Assembly: GCA_029339195.1 (NCBI GenBank)
Contig: JAPTJF010000079.1
Coordinates: 1-64,000, forward strand
Length of the DNA stretch: 64,000 nt
From: Micractinium sp. NFX-FRZ
Lineage: Eukaryota > Chlorophyta > Trebouxiophyceae > Chlorellales > Chlorellaceae
Reading direction: 5' to 3'
Part shown: positions 30,746 to 42,700 of the stretch, in pieces
Layout of the letters: each line of letters starts with the position of its first letter
Numbering within the stretch: the stretch's first letter is position 1
The notes under the pieces: generated by a model
What the model was told of the DNA's origin: nothing
Databases searched by the model: none
The model's input: the letters and a program-made list of their open reading frames with translations, nothing else
Translations under genes and position numbers: made by a program

Positions 30746-33700
30746 TCACAGCTCCTTGTCCAGGTCAGCCACCACCCGCTTCAGCACCACCTCCTGCTTC
30801 TGGTGCGCGCTGGCCGGGTCCTTGGCCACCCGCTGCCAGTGCTCCCCGTAGCGGGGCTCCGCAGCCAGGAAGCGCTTCACCACGCCCTCCTGCTGCTCCG
30901 CCCCGCCAAACTGGCACTCAAACTTGTAGTAAGAGGCCCAGAAGTCGCCCACGTCTGGTGAGCAGAGGGTGGGGAGTGGGGGGAGGGCGGTGGAGGGGGG
31001 GGCGTTGGTGGGCGTATACATGCTTCAGCAGGGATGGCGCAGACATGGCGGCGTGCAAGAACAGTGCCGCGCATGCATTGGCTGCTGCTGGCGCTGCGCT
31101 GCCCCCCGCGGGACACCCTTGTGCCGCCTCCTTGCCCCGCTGTGGCCACACGAGCGGCGCCGGCAAACTGGGAAGGCCAAGCGGAACTGGCCAAGGAACT
31201 GGGGGAGCTGGCGCTGCACCCGATGCTGCACCTGATGCATCCCCTACCTGGGTTGAGCGTGACAGCGCGGTTGAACCAGCTGCGCGCCTTGTCCACCTTT
31301 CGGTCTGCCCAGAACAGCCCCGCCACGGCGGCCACGACGTAGGGGTCGTCGTTGCACTTTTTGAGCGCATCCACTGCAGGCGGCAAACCCGGGCTCGTGG
31401 TGAGGAACTGATGGTGTGCGCACTCCGGGCCAGGCTGGGCCAGAAGGGTCAAGCATGCGTGCCCCTGCTCAGGTGCGACGCGCCTCGCTGTGCTTGTGCT
31501 GATGAGCCCACTATGGCCCCACCTGTGCCTCGCTTGCACTTGCGGCACCTGAAATCCTGGCAAGTCCTCCCCCAGCTGCCACCGACACAGCCAGCACCGG
31601 GCACTGCCCCCCGCCACCCGGCCCACCGCACCGGATCTGCTCTTGCGCTGCGGCCGCGGCACCATGCTGATCGTCTCCGCCCACAGCACGCCGCTGTCGG
31701 GGCAATCCTGCAGGTGGAGGCGGCGGGTGAGCACCGCAGCAAAGGATGAGACGGGGCGCGGCAGACGGGGGTTGAGTGGGACGGCAGGCAGGGAGGTTGG
31801 GCGCCTGCGGACCAACGGTGCGCCGCCGAGGTGGCAGTGTGCGCCCTGCCCTGCCCTGCCCTGTGCCTCTTCTTACCTGCAGCGCCTTTGCCATGAGGGC
31901 CTCCCCTGCTTTGGTGTTCTGTGCCCGCAGCTCTGTGCGCACCGCCGCCAGCCACAGCTGCGGGTTTTTGGGGTTCTTGAGGCGCGACTGCAGGGCGGGA
32001 GAAAAGATGGGCAGAGCACACAGTTGGGGGGAAGTGGGCTGCAGGCATGCCGGACTGGATGGTTCTTGCGTGGGTTGCCGCACGCACGGCTGATTGATGG
32101 GGGTGCGGCGAGAGAAAGAGGAGCAGGCAGGGCGAACAGCGGAGGGCCAGAAAGGGCGTGAACAGCAGCCACAAGGCAGCCCAGGCAGTAGCACCTGCCA
32201 GCTCAGCCCAGCCCAGCCCACCGACACAGCCCAGGCGCCATATCATCTTTGAGCCAGCCCACCTGCTCCAACAGAGCGCGCGCCTTGGCCACGTTGCCGC
32301 CCCGCTCCTCCAGCCGCGCCGCCGCCACCCATAGGGGTATCGAATCCATGCATCGCTTGATGCCCGCTGCATATGCTAGCCGTGCTGCATCAGTGTTGCC
32401 TGCAGGGGCAGGGGGGGGGGCAGCACGTGCATGGGTGGGGGGTGCAGGATGCCTGCTGTATGCGCTGCTCTGCGTCTGTGTTGGATGCAGGGGCAGGAAG
32501 TGGATGCCGAGCAGCTCTATTAGCGGGTAGACATGTGGGTTGCAATGGTTTGAACAGGAATACACGCAGGCAGCAGACAGGTGAGCACCACGCCACTCAC
32601 ACTGCCCTGCCCTGCCCTGACTTGCCTTGCCCCCTTGCTCCTCTGCCCTGGCTCTGCTGCCCCTGATGGCCCGACCTCACCTCCCCCCGCCCCCAGGCCT
32701 ACCTAGCCGCTCCTCCAGCTGCCCCAGCATGATGTGCAGCTTCCAGAAGTATGGGAACCTGCGGATGCCCTCCTGCAGCAGGCCCCGCTCCGCCCCCACA
32801 TCCCCCGCCTCCCGCTCCACCATGGCGCTCTTCATCCACACGCGGGCGGTGCTGGCGGGCGCATGCTCCCGCGCCTTGGCAAGGATCAGCCTGCGGAGGG
32901 GGAAGACCACAGAGCAAAGAATGCAGTCGGGTAGATATGATGTAGCCACGGCGCTCGTCAGCCACGCAAACACAGTGCACACGTGGTTCTCTCAATGTCT
33001 GAGCACACTTCAATCTGGCGCGGCCAAGCAGAGCGCGCACGGAGGGCGGGAAGTACCGCCCTGCCTGCTGCTGCTTTCTCCTTGCCACCACCGTCCCACC
33101 AGAGAGCACAGCTCCACCCACCGTGCGCGGTCGAGCTCGGCGTTCTCAAACTCCACCTTGAAGGCGGCCAGCCAGATCTCCTCCGCATCGGGGTTGCGCA
33201 CAAACGCCTCCTCCAGAATGCTGCGCGCCCCCGCCACGTCGCCTGCACCCAGTGCAACGAAGTAAGTAGGTTGAAAGCAGGCAGCGTGCCCCACCCCGCT
33301 GCCGGCCCCGACCCCCACCCCACCCCCACGTCCGTAGGGAGAGTCCGCCCCACCCAGCAGCCAAGCAGCCGCCGCCCTGGCCGCCACAAGCACCTCTGCC
33401 TGCACCTAATCCTCCCGGGTGCCTGCACAGCGCCCTGCTTTCCATAGCCACAACACCACAAACACTGGCCCCAGCCACCCACCTGACAGCCACTTCTCTT
33501 TGGCCGCCATGAGCCACAGCACCTCTGCCTGCGGGCAGTACTGTACTGCCTTGCGCAGCAGCGCATCCAGGCTCTCCCTGCTGCCCGCCGCCTTCTCCAG
33601 CTGCGCCGCCCGCCGCCAGATGGACTTCTTGCCGGGGAAGACGGAGAGGGCGTGGGCAAAGATGGCGCGGGCGGTCTCAACGGAGCCGCGCCGCTGGCAC

Positions 33701-36700
33701 TCCTCTGCAGGCGCGGCGGGCGGGCGGGCAGCGTGAGTGCGCGAGGTCCAGCGCCGGAGAGTCTCGGTGGCAGCAGGCCAGGGAGGGAAGCCGTGTAGGC
33801 ACTGGCACCGACACCTGAAGGGGGATAGCTCTGATGGCGACCGCAGCCTTTCCGTTGAGCCACATCCACAGCCCGCCTACGCCTGCCTCTCAATTAACTC
33901 TTTCCCTCCTTCCCCCACCCCACCTGCATCGGCCATCCACGTGCGCTTCCTGTCCTCCTCCTCCACCCCCAGCCCCACCACCTCCTTCACTATGGCCCGG
34001 CAGGTGGCCACCATGGCAGGTTGGCTCTTCTCAGCCGCCTCAGCCTCCTGCAGGGGTGCAAGGGGACGCAGCAAATGACGCGACTTGGTTGTTGGGTTCG
34101 GGTGGAGTGACACCTGAAATGTTGGGTGGAGTGAAGCTGAAATGTTGTCCAACAGGGCCTGGCTGGTATCTAGCATGGCAGGCTTGCTTGTCTATGGTAA
34201 CCTGGCCCCACGAATGGCTGGACTTACAACACAAAAGAGTTCAAGGGCACTACTGCCTGTGGGGCGTGGGCAGGCAGGATCCCGGATGGATGGACGGCTG
34301 AGAGAGCACATTGAAGCCTGCCAATCGGGCGGCCGGGCAGCCGTGCCGCACCGCGAGTAAGCTTGCCAGCACCCTGCCTCCACACCTTCTTTACCACCCC
34401 TCCCACCCCGACCGCCCACCTTGAGCCACCAGTCGCGGTCGATGACCACCCCGTTGGTGGCCAGGCTCTTGATGCCACGTGGGATGATCTTGTCGGGCAT
34501 GGCCGCCTGTCCGTTGGCCTCCTCCAGCTTGGAGGCTGCACACAAGGAGTAGCACACAAGGAGGGAGGAAAGGAAGAAAACAGGTTGAGTGAGTGTTGAA
34601 TGCAGGTTGGAAAGGGGCCAGGCCAATTCTGACGTGCGCATGCCGCCTGCCCCCTGGCCTCCACAAAGCCTAAAGGCTGCAGGTGAGTGAGGAGTCAGGG
34701 ACAGGGGTGGGTGCTTGAGGCAGTGAAGGGAAGCAGGTACGGGGCATGAGAGTGGGGGAGAGAGAGTGCTGCCCATTGGCCTCCTCCCGCTTGGAGGCTC
34801 CACCTTTGACCTACTCAAGCAGCTTGCAAGCCCCGCCCCACTCCATCTTGTGCCTCAGCACAACACGCGACACAGAGGGAACCCAGTCACCTATTATACG
34901 TGACCTACACTGCCGCGGAAGCAGGCACCGCCTGCCGGGCACTGTTCAGCACCTCCGCAAGCACTTGCCTGCAACCACCATCCCACCACCACCAGCATCC
35001 ATTCAACGACAATAGCACCCTCTGCCCACTTCGCAGGTGGAGGCTGTGTGCCCTCACGCTGTGCCGCACTCACCCGTGATCCACACTTCCGCTGACGTGG
35101 GCACCGCCTGCCGCGCCTTGTTCAGCACCTTGCGCCCATTCTCATACGTCTCCAGGCGGGCCAGCGCCAGCCACAGCTCCACGTGCTGGGGGCAGCACTC
35201 CACGGCGCGCGACTGCAGGGCGAGGCGGGCGTGGGGGAGCGGAACGCGTGTGTGTAGGGATCTGGGCGGGCCACGCGCGGCACGTCCGCAGCTCCAAGCG
35301 CAACGTGCACCTCACTGATCTCCACCACCGCCACGTCAGCACCAACAGCGGTGCCACCTCAGCGCGGCACGGCCCGCTCCGAATGACACCTCGACAGCGA
35401 CACACACGCCGCCCTCCTCGCCTCCCTCCACCACCGCCAGGCCAGCACAGCGCAGCACAGTGCCAGCTCAGCACAGCACGGCGCTGCCAGCTCAGCACTG
35501 CCAGCTCACCAGCAGCACGCGCGCGTCGTCCTCCTCGCTGATCTCCACCACCGCCTTCCACAGGCGCACCGACTGGGGGATGCGCTCCAGAGCTCTGCGG
35601 CACAGCAGCACAGCACAGGCTTAGCATGAGCAAGGTAGCCGGCAACCATGCACCCTTCGCTGCAGCCCGGAGCCTTGCTGTAGCCGTGAGCCCTCGCCCA
35701 CCCCCTGCACATCCCCACTCTGCCCCGCCTCACCGCAGCAGCACCCGCTTCTTGGCGGCATCCGTCTGCTCCAGCCGCGCCGCCTGCATCCAAAGCTTCA
35801 CAGAGTCGGGCAGGGCGGCCACGCCGCGTGCCAGGATGGCCTTGGCGTTCTCGGGGGTCTGCAGTAGTGGGTGGGAATGGGAGGCAGCGGGGTGAGGGGC
35901 AAGGTTGCTTGGGGGCGGGGCTTCAAAGCCCGCGTGCCAATGCACCCTGAAGGGTGCAACAGCACACCTCTGTGAGGCAAAATGCACAAGCGCACACGTG
36001 ATGGAACGCCAGGCCAGGCCAGGCCAGGCAGAGTGCAGTACAAAGCAGCATGGCCTGGGCGCAGATACTAACCACACAGCTGGCGGACCTCCAGGCGCGC
36101 CGCCTGCAGCCACTCGTTCTTGTTATCGCAGAGCACCACACAGCAACACCACAAGAAGCACATATAAGCGACGCAGCGGGGGCGCACCTGCAGGCGCGCC
36201 GCCTCCAGCCACACATCCTCGTTGCTGGGGCACAGCTCGCACCCCTTCATCATCAGCTCACGCGCCTGCGGGGGGGGGTCGTAAAGACGTGTGTGTGTTG
36301 AGGCGCGCCGTGCCGCTGCAACCCCTGCCGTACAACTGTCAAGTCTGTGTGGTTCTCGCACCTCAAGGCGCGCTGCACTGTCACGCTTCCCGCACAACTG
36401 CAACTTGTGTGCGTGGCTCATTACTTGCATGTTCTTACTCGCCTGCTGCAGCCGACCCGGCTGGCTCCCCCCAAGGCGCCCCACTCCTACACACCCCGCA
36501 CACACCCTGTTCTGTTATGTGCTCGCACGTCCCGCACTTGCCTGCTGCAGCTTGCCCGCCACCTCCTCCAGGCGCGCCGCAGCAATCCAGCCGGGCGCGT
36601 GGCGCGGGTTGGTGTTGATCACCGACTTGAGCAGCAGCCGCGCCTTCTTGATGTCACTAATCTCCGCATCTGCGGTGAAGCAAGGGCAGGGTGGCAGTGA

Positions 36701-39383
36701 TGGTTCTTCAGTGCGCGCATGGACCTCAAGGCAAGCGACCGCACTTCCCTCAATCACATCATAGATCTCACGCACGCGTCTGCATCAGGGCAGTGCGTAT
36801 GTTGGTGACGTACGCCTTTAGGTCCACTGCCGCCGTCATCCCTGCAGCACCCTAGCCCTGACTGACCTCCACATACCCCACATCCGCTTACACATCCTGC
36901 AACCCTCCCCCCGGGTTCCTTGCCCAGCCTCCAACCCCTCAAAACGCCTCGCACCTGACTTGAGGGTGACCGACTTGAGGTCTGTGAGGTAGCCCTTGGG
37001 GTCCACCACCGTCTGGCCGCTCACAGAGTCGGAGATCTTGTCCAGCTTCAGCTGCAAGCACCAACCACACAGCAAAAGGAGGGGCAGGGATCTTTGTCAT
37101 TGCCAGCTGCAAGAGCCACACACAGGTGGAGAGCATGTGAATAGACTGTGGGTTGGGCACACTGGCGAGCCGGGCCCGCACAGAGAGCCGGAGCTCCTGT
37201 CCAGCTCGGCAGCTTGGAAAAGAGGGGAGGGAAAGAGCGCTGATGAGTGAATGTTCCAATTCAATGATCTAGTGAGGAGCAGTTCAAGTGCCCAGGCACA
37301 TGGAAGGGGTACCATCCCTTGCCACCTCGCCACCCAGGCACCCAGCGCTCCGCCCCACCGTCCACAACCCCGCACCTGCACCACGGTGTTGCGCCCCGCG
37401 CCCATGGCTGTCAGATCAGTGGTGGTGCCTCCCATGGGTGTGGCCAGGCCGGAGGCGTCGATGGCGGTGGCGGTGGTGTCGCGGGCAGCAGCAGAGGCGA
37501 GGAGGGAGTCGGGGACGGGAGTGAACCGGTCCAGCTGCTTCTGCTTCTTGATCGTGTAGTCGCCAATATCGGGGATGGCCTCCCACTGCAATGGGTAAGA
37601 GGCCGAAAAAGGGGACACGGAAGAGGACAAACAGGGCAGGATGTGAAGAAGAAGGGTAGAAAGAATGAACCAATGCAGCTGCGTCCGCATGTTGCCCATG
37701 TAGTTGGAAACGCCAAGGATGGCCTCCCACTGCAGGACAGGCAGGGTCCACCCTGGCAGTACACCTTGCTCCGCCGACCCACCCCACAGCAAACATTGTA
37801 TTGCCTGCCGCTAAGCCACCGACCCTCGCCATAACCACGACAGCCCCTGCCCACTTGCTCCGCTGGCAGCTCTTCTAGCTTGTGCAGGCCCGCAATCGCC
37901 AACCTGACCCGCCCTTCCAACATCCCATTGCCCACACCCTTCTGCACTGACCGCGCTTTTCGTCACTATAAGCTGTCGAATAAGCTTTGCACCCCACCTG
38001 GTCTGCCGGCACGTCGGCCAGCTTGCGCTTCAGGTCGGCAAACTGCTCCTGGATCTTGGGGTTCTCCGCCCGGAACTTCTCCAGCTCCTCCTTCAGCTTG
38101 GACTCGCGCCGCTCCTGCCCAGAATGAAGGGGGGGGCAGGCAGGAAGAGAAGAGGTGGGTGCACATGAAGGAGGGGGTTGTTCGCACAAAACATCTCCAG
38201 CTCAAATGTCCAGTTGGCTTCATGCCGCTCCCGGCACGTGGGCTAGAGGAGAAGTGGGGAGCGGGAGGCAGCTGCCCCTGCATGTAACCTGTGCCGGAAA
38301 CACTTCGCAGTTCCCGCCTCCAGCTACAGAACCTCCCCCGCTGCCTTCTTACTCCACAGCTCAGGTCAGCAGCCTGGTTCACCTGGCGCCGCTCATCCAT
38401 ACCCTGGGCGGTGCTGCTGGCCACCCTCCTCATTGTTCTGCCACACATCATCCGCCCCTCAACCCTCCTCCAGCCCCCCCCCCCCCCGCCCACACACACA
38501 CATACACTGCCGCTGCCAAGGCCCTTCCCCTCCCTGTATTACCTTGCGCCGCTCGTCCATCCGGTCCTCAATGTGCTCCCACACATCGTCCGCCTCTCGG
38601 TCCTCCTCATCATACACCCCTGTGGCACCCAGCACGCCCGCATCGTTCCCCAGAAAGGCGTCAAACTGGGTCTCATCCGCCCCCGCGTCCGGCTTCTCGC
38701 CCTGTGGAAGGAAGGGGGGAACAGGAAAAGACAAGGCAGGCAAATTGCGGGTGTGAGGGGAGGGGGTGGGCGGGCACAGTGCAGCGCAGCGGGCCGAGGC
38801 GAGTCGAGGCAGACAGCTGCAGTGGCAGCAGCGGCAGCAGCAGCAGCGGCAGCAGCAGCAGCGAGCTCACGAGCTGCTGATTGGCAGCGTCAAGTGAAGG
38901 AATCACAAGGCAGGGAAGCAGCCAACCGCGTTGGCTCTCCGTGTCGCCCCGTCTGCCCGACACGGTGCCACTGGCGCTGACGTGCGCCGCTCCGCCCCAG
39001 CGCTCCTGCACTGCTTGCACGGCAGCCAGTCTCGGCAGCTCTCCTTCCACCCCATAATCCGCGTCCTGAATCTCCCTGCCAGCTCACCTTGTCACGGGGG
39101 TCATTGGCGGCTGGCATTGAGGGACCAATATCAGAGCGGGTGGTGAAGCCCGCCGCGCCACGGCCCATGCCCGCCACATAGCCGGCGGGCGCCTTGAGCG
39201 AATTGAAGTCCACCTTGGACCCTGCAATGGCCAAGGGTGCGATCCAGCGACTGTCCAGAGCTGCCAGGGCGCGCTGAGCGCCAGGCAAAACGACACTGTG
39301 TCGGCGTCGTGCAGGCATGTGCGCGGCGGGGGACGGGCCTCACCTGGGGCCGGCGGCTGCGGCCGCGCGCCCTGGCGACTCAT
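30746..39383 (-). CDS. PRP6: Pre-mRNA-processing factor 6 (U5 snRNP, HAT/TPR repeats), 21 exons
   Basis: About 913 residues, close to the usual ~940. Exons: 39383-39344, 39221-39088, 38701-38543, 38114-37998, 37585-37376, 37051-36955, 36669-36542, 36265-36188, 35858-35734, 35594-35510, 35212-35074, 34535-34420, 34047-33924, 33704-33483, 33242-33122, 32890-32703, 32399-32263, 31987-31877, 31707-31632, 31373-31248, 30954-30746. PRP6 bridges U5 and U4/U6 in the tri-snRNP. The N-terminal PRP1 domain shows [50 protein letters not shown] and [15 protein letters not shown] repeats follow, such as [53 protein letters not shown] and [19 protein letters not shown]. The last exon ends [14 protein letters not shown]. 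One intron uses a GC donor. Many introns hold exon echoes. Confidence 0.93.
32440..32505 (-). repeat. Exon echo of the PRP6 exon at 32399
   Basis: This segment repeats the polypyrimidine tract (cctgcccctgca) and exon start, reading [12 protein letters not shown] against [12 protein letters not shown]. It sits about 60-100 bp upstream of the real acceptor in transcript order. Confidence 0.75.
34765..34970 (-). repeat. Exon echoes of PRP6 exons at 34535 and 35212-35074
   Basis: Segment 34765-34805 reads [10 protein letters not shown] against [10 protein letters not shown] of the next exon. Segment 34885-34970 reads [15 protein letters not shown] then a stop, against [16 protein letters not shown] of the preceding exon, with the donor region also copied. 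Both lie in the single intron between those two exons. Confidence 0.85.
35295..35335 (-). repeat. Exon echo of the PRP6 exon at 35594-35510
   Basis: Reads [12 protein letters not shown] against [14 protein letters not shown] of the real exon; nucleotide identity is very high over gcggtggtggagatcag. Confidence 0.8.
36065..36460 (-). repeat. Exon echoes of PRP6 exons ending at 36188 and 36542
   Basis: Segment 36065-36130 reads [12 protein letters not shown] against [14 protein letters not shown] of the exon end and donor. Segment 36345-36400 reads SAARLEVRE, another copy of the same end. Segment 36415-36460 contains gctgcagcaggcgagt, a copy of the GC-donor boundary of the other exon (there gctgcagcaggcaagt). 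Confidence 0.75.
36540..36544 (-). other. GC donor of a GC-AG intron in PRP6
   Basis: The exon ends CTGCAGCAG and is followed by GCAAGTGCG. Joining to 36265 gives [18 protein letters not shown], the expected PRP6 sequence, in phase 0. Confidence 0.85.
37085..37215 (-). repeat. Two exon echoes of the PRP6 exon at 37051-36955
   Basis: Segment 37085-37125 repeats ttgcagctg...acaaagatc. Segment 37165-37215 contains gagctggacaggagctccgg against aagctggacaagatctccga of the exon. Both precede the real acceptor. Confidence 0.7.
37690..37735 (-). repeat. Exon echo of the PRP6 exon at 37585-37376
   Basis: Starts with CAG and reads [18 protein letters not shown] against [18 protein letters not shown] of the exon, about 150 bp upstream of the real acceptor. 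Confidence 0.8.
38365..38465 (-). repeat. Exon echo of the PRP6 exon at 38701-38543
   Basis: Includes GMDERRQ against RMDERRK at the exon end and gatgatgtgtggcagaa against gacgatgtgtgggagca, with frameshifts between. It lies 80-180 bp downstream of the real donor. Confidence 0.75.
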
Positions 39384-39723
39384 CGCAGCCCAAGTCTATG
39401 CAGCAGGCAGCAGCTAGTGGCAGCGGGGTGCCCGCCTGAGGCTCAGCGGCATGTGCTATTGCTGCAACAGTGATGCAAGTGGCGATGGTGGGTTCAAAGA
39501 GTCCCCTGTTGGATCCAAAAGCTCAGCCCTGCTGGCGCCCCGCTGGCAGAGAGCTCACGGCCTGGGCCTCTAGGAGCCTCCCTGCCTATCACACCCTGCA
39601 CTCATGTGAATTTCTGCGATCAGGAGCATCCCAACACTTGAGCAGTGGGCCAACGGAACACGCTTTGAAGAGGCGCGCAGCTTGTTCTGGGAAGCAAGGG
39701 CAGCCCAGTTGTTGGGCGCACCG
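39384..39723. promoter_or_regulatory. Divergent promoter region, PRP6 / sulfotransferase
   Basis: 340 bases between two outward-facing start codons. I see no exon in it. Confidence 0.5.
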
Positions 39724-42700
39724 ATGCGGCGCCAGGCGCTGGGCCTCCTGCTGCTGCTGTGCACAGCGGCGGCGGCGGCGGCGCTGCGGGCCACGCCCAC
39801 CTCTGGCAGCGGCGAGTGCCCGCTGCGCAACGCCGCGCACGTGCCCGCTTCGCCTGAAGACCGGCGGCGCCGGCACTCCAAGGAATGCCCCGCCCTGGTG
39901 CACCGCTACATGGAGCAGCACACTGCCGACCTGGAACAGGAGCAGGACATCAGCAAGCTGCTCTTCTTCTTGCACGTCCCGCGCACCGGTGAGGGAGCTC
40001 GTAGTGGGGTCGTGGGTGCTTGCTGGCCACTGTGGCTGCGGCGGCGCAGATGCCTGGTGCCTTCCCGTGTACCTGCAATGGTGGAAGCATCATCCTGCAG
40101 CACCTATCTCGCTTTAGTTCTCTCTCCCTGCCCATGTAGGTGCTCAGCCGCCCCCCGCAGTGCCCCTGTTGCCTGCAAACCCACGCCTGCTTTTCCTGCG
40201 GACCCACCACTTAACGCCACATACCCACCTGCCCCATGCCTCACCCACTCCCTCACCTGCCACCTCCTCTCCCCCGCCCCCACACGCTGCTCACAGCCTG
40301 CACGCCGGCACGATCTGTGCTCACTGCTTTCTGCGCACCACCCTGCTCCACTGCATGCGCCGCTGACCCCTCACTCCCTTCCCACCTTGCTTCTCTGATC
40401 CTGCGCTGTGCCTTCCTGCGCCCTGCTCAGTGAACCGCTGCTGACCCCTCACTCCCTTCCCACCTCCCTCCTCTGCTCCTGCGCTTTGCCCCTGCAGCCG
40501 GCAAGACGTACGCCAACTGCTTCCTCCGCACCGCCCTGCCCCCCTCCAAGCGCTGCGCCAAGAGCTACGACGTGCTCCGCCTCAACGTCTCTCTCCCAGG
40601 ATGCATCGCCCTGACCTCTCACGACGACTTCTCCATCTCTCAATTCTTCCCGCCTGCCGCTGCCACCATCACCCAGCTGCGCAAGTGCGTGCTGTGCATG
40701 CTGTGCTGTGCATGGAAGCGGAGTGCTGAATGGATTCCGCCGTGTCCTGTGAATGCTGTGCTGTGATGTGTGCGGTGCTGGTTGGGTGGGTTGTGATGCC
40801 ACAGGCCGCTGGGTGTGAGTTTGCAGAAGCATGAACTGCCTGCCTGCCTGCCTCCCTTCCTTGGTTTGCTCCACCTGACATCAACTGTCCCAGCCGCCTG
40901 CCTGCCCCCCACTACTGCAGGCCCGTGGACCGCCTGATTAGCGCTTATGAGTTTGCTGTGGATGTGGCCGCCAAGGGGGTGCAGAGCACGGTGGACCGCC
41001 CACGCAAGAGCAAGCGGCGGCGCAGCGACTTTGTGGGCACCCTGGAGGTCTGGCCCTGGAGCTACCTCATCCCATGGTTCAAGCAGGACATGCGGCAGCG
41101 GGTGAGGAGGGGGCGGTGGGAGGGAGGGAGGGTAAAGCAGGGGTGGGGCCAGCGGCTTTGGGGGCACTTTCAGCCGCCCAGGAGCCCGCTTCAACCCCAT
41201 GGGGTAGCGAGAGAGGGAGAGGTGGGAGGGAGGGGGCAGGGCGGGGGCAGGCCGCCTGCGTGCAGTGCACCATGCAGGCAGACAAGGCTGGCCGGGCAGG
41301 CGGGAGGCCCCCGCCTTTCTGCCTCCCTGCCGCCCCTTGCGGCACCCCTCACTGCACACAAGCCCGCTCACCCATCTCCTCACGCCGCTGCCCCTGCTGG
41401 TTTCCCTGCCTGCCCTGCGGATGGAGCGGCTGAGGGAGGCGGCTGCGGATGCCCTCACCGCCTTGCGCACCTACCGGGCAACTGTTCCTCTGTTTTTGAT
41501 GGCGTGTGTGGTTTCCTTGATTGCCCACGTGTCCACAGATGGAACGGCTGCGGGAGCAGGCTGAGGACGACCCCACCGCTTGGCGGGACTACACGTCGCC
41601 CGACAACCGCACCTACTGGTGGAATGAGGCCAAGAACCAGTCGGGTGGGTGCGGCGGGTGGTGAGGGTGGGACTCAGAGCCCTGGGATGGCCAGGGTGGA
41701 GCCTGCGTTTCCCTCACCGCCCGCCCAACTCCCGTTTTCTCCGCGCCACACACACCTCTGCATCAAAACCTTGCCACACTGCTTGCAGGGTGGGCGCTCC
41801 CAAAGCTGAGCCCCCGCTTGGCCCCCAATGGCTCCTCCCGTCAGCATGGCTGCTCTCTACTCCAAACCCCTGCCCCGTGCAGTGTGGACGTTGCCGGAGG
41901 CTGAGGCCACGCTGGACCCGTTCAACAACTCCCTGGTCATGCCCCTGCACGAGTGGATTGAGCACCCAATAGCGGAGGAGCTGCTGCACAACGGGGCCAC
42001 CCTGCAGGTGCGGGACTGGGGGTATTGTCCTGTCTTTCGTATGCCAACTCGATTTTTGTGTCAGTGGCCTGCCTGGGAGCGCGTGTCTTCTCATCGTGGG
42101 GCTCAGAAATGCATCTGATTCAAGTGCCATGGCAGGCACGAACCAGAGGTTCTCTCAAGTTGTATGCTGAATGGGAGGCAAACCCTCTGTCCCCTGCAGG
42201 TGCTGGGCCTCACAAATTACTCGTACTGGCAGCAGGTGGGTGAGCTTGGGTTGGGCTGCGCTGTGCTGTGCTGTGTCACAGCATGCTGCACGTCGCACGT
42301 GCTGGCGCCCGCGCCTCCGCTCCTCCCGGGACATGTGCTGTTGCCGCTGGCCATTCTCACTCAATTCTGCCCTCCATCCATCCTCACAGGACGCCCCCGA
42401 CCTGCGCCACTGCCTGCGCTCCAGCTGGGTGGCGCGCGAGATGCTGCTGGCGCTGGCCACCAAGCGGCTGCGGCGCATGAGCCACGTGGGGCTCACGGAG
42501 CGGCTGGACGAGTCGGTGCTGTCCATGGCAGCGGACCTAGGTGGGTGGGGCCTGAGGCCTTACAAGACATTTTTCAGGGGATGTTGGCAGTGTGAGGCTA
42601 CGAGGGTGGGGCCTTAGGCTGACTCAGGGCATGTTGAGCGTTTGAGGCTACAAGGGTGGGGCCTTACTTAGGGTGACCGCTTCTGTATCAGGGGTGTGTA

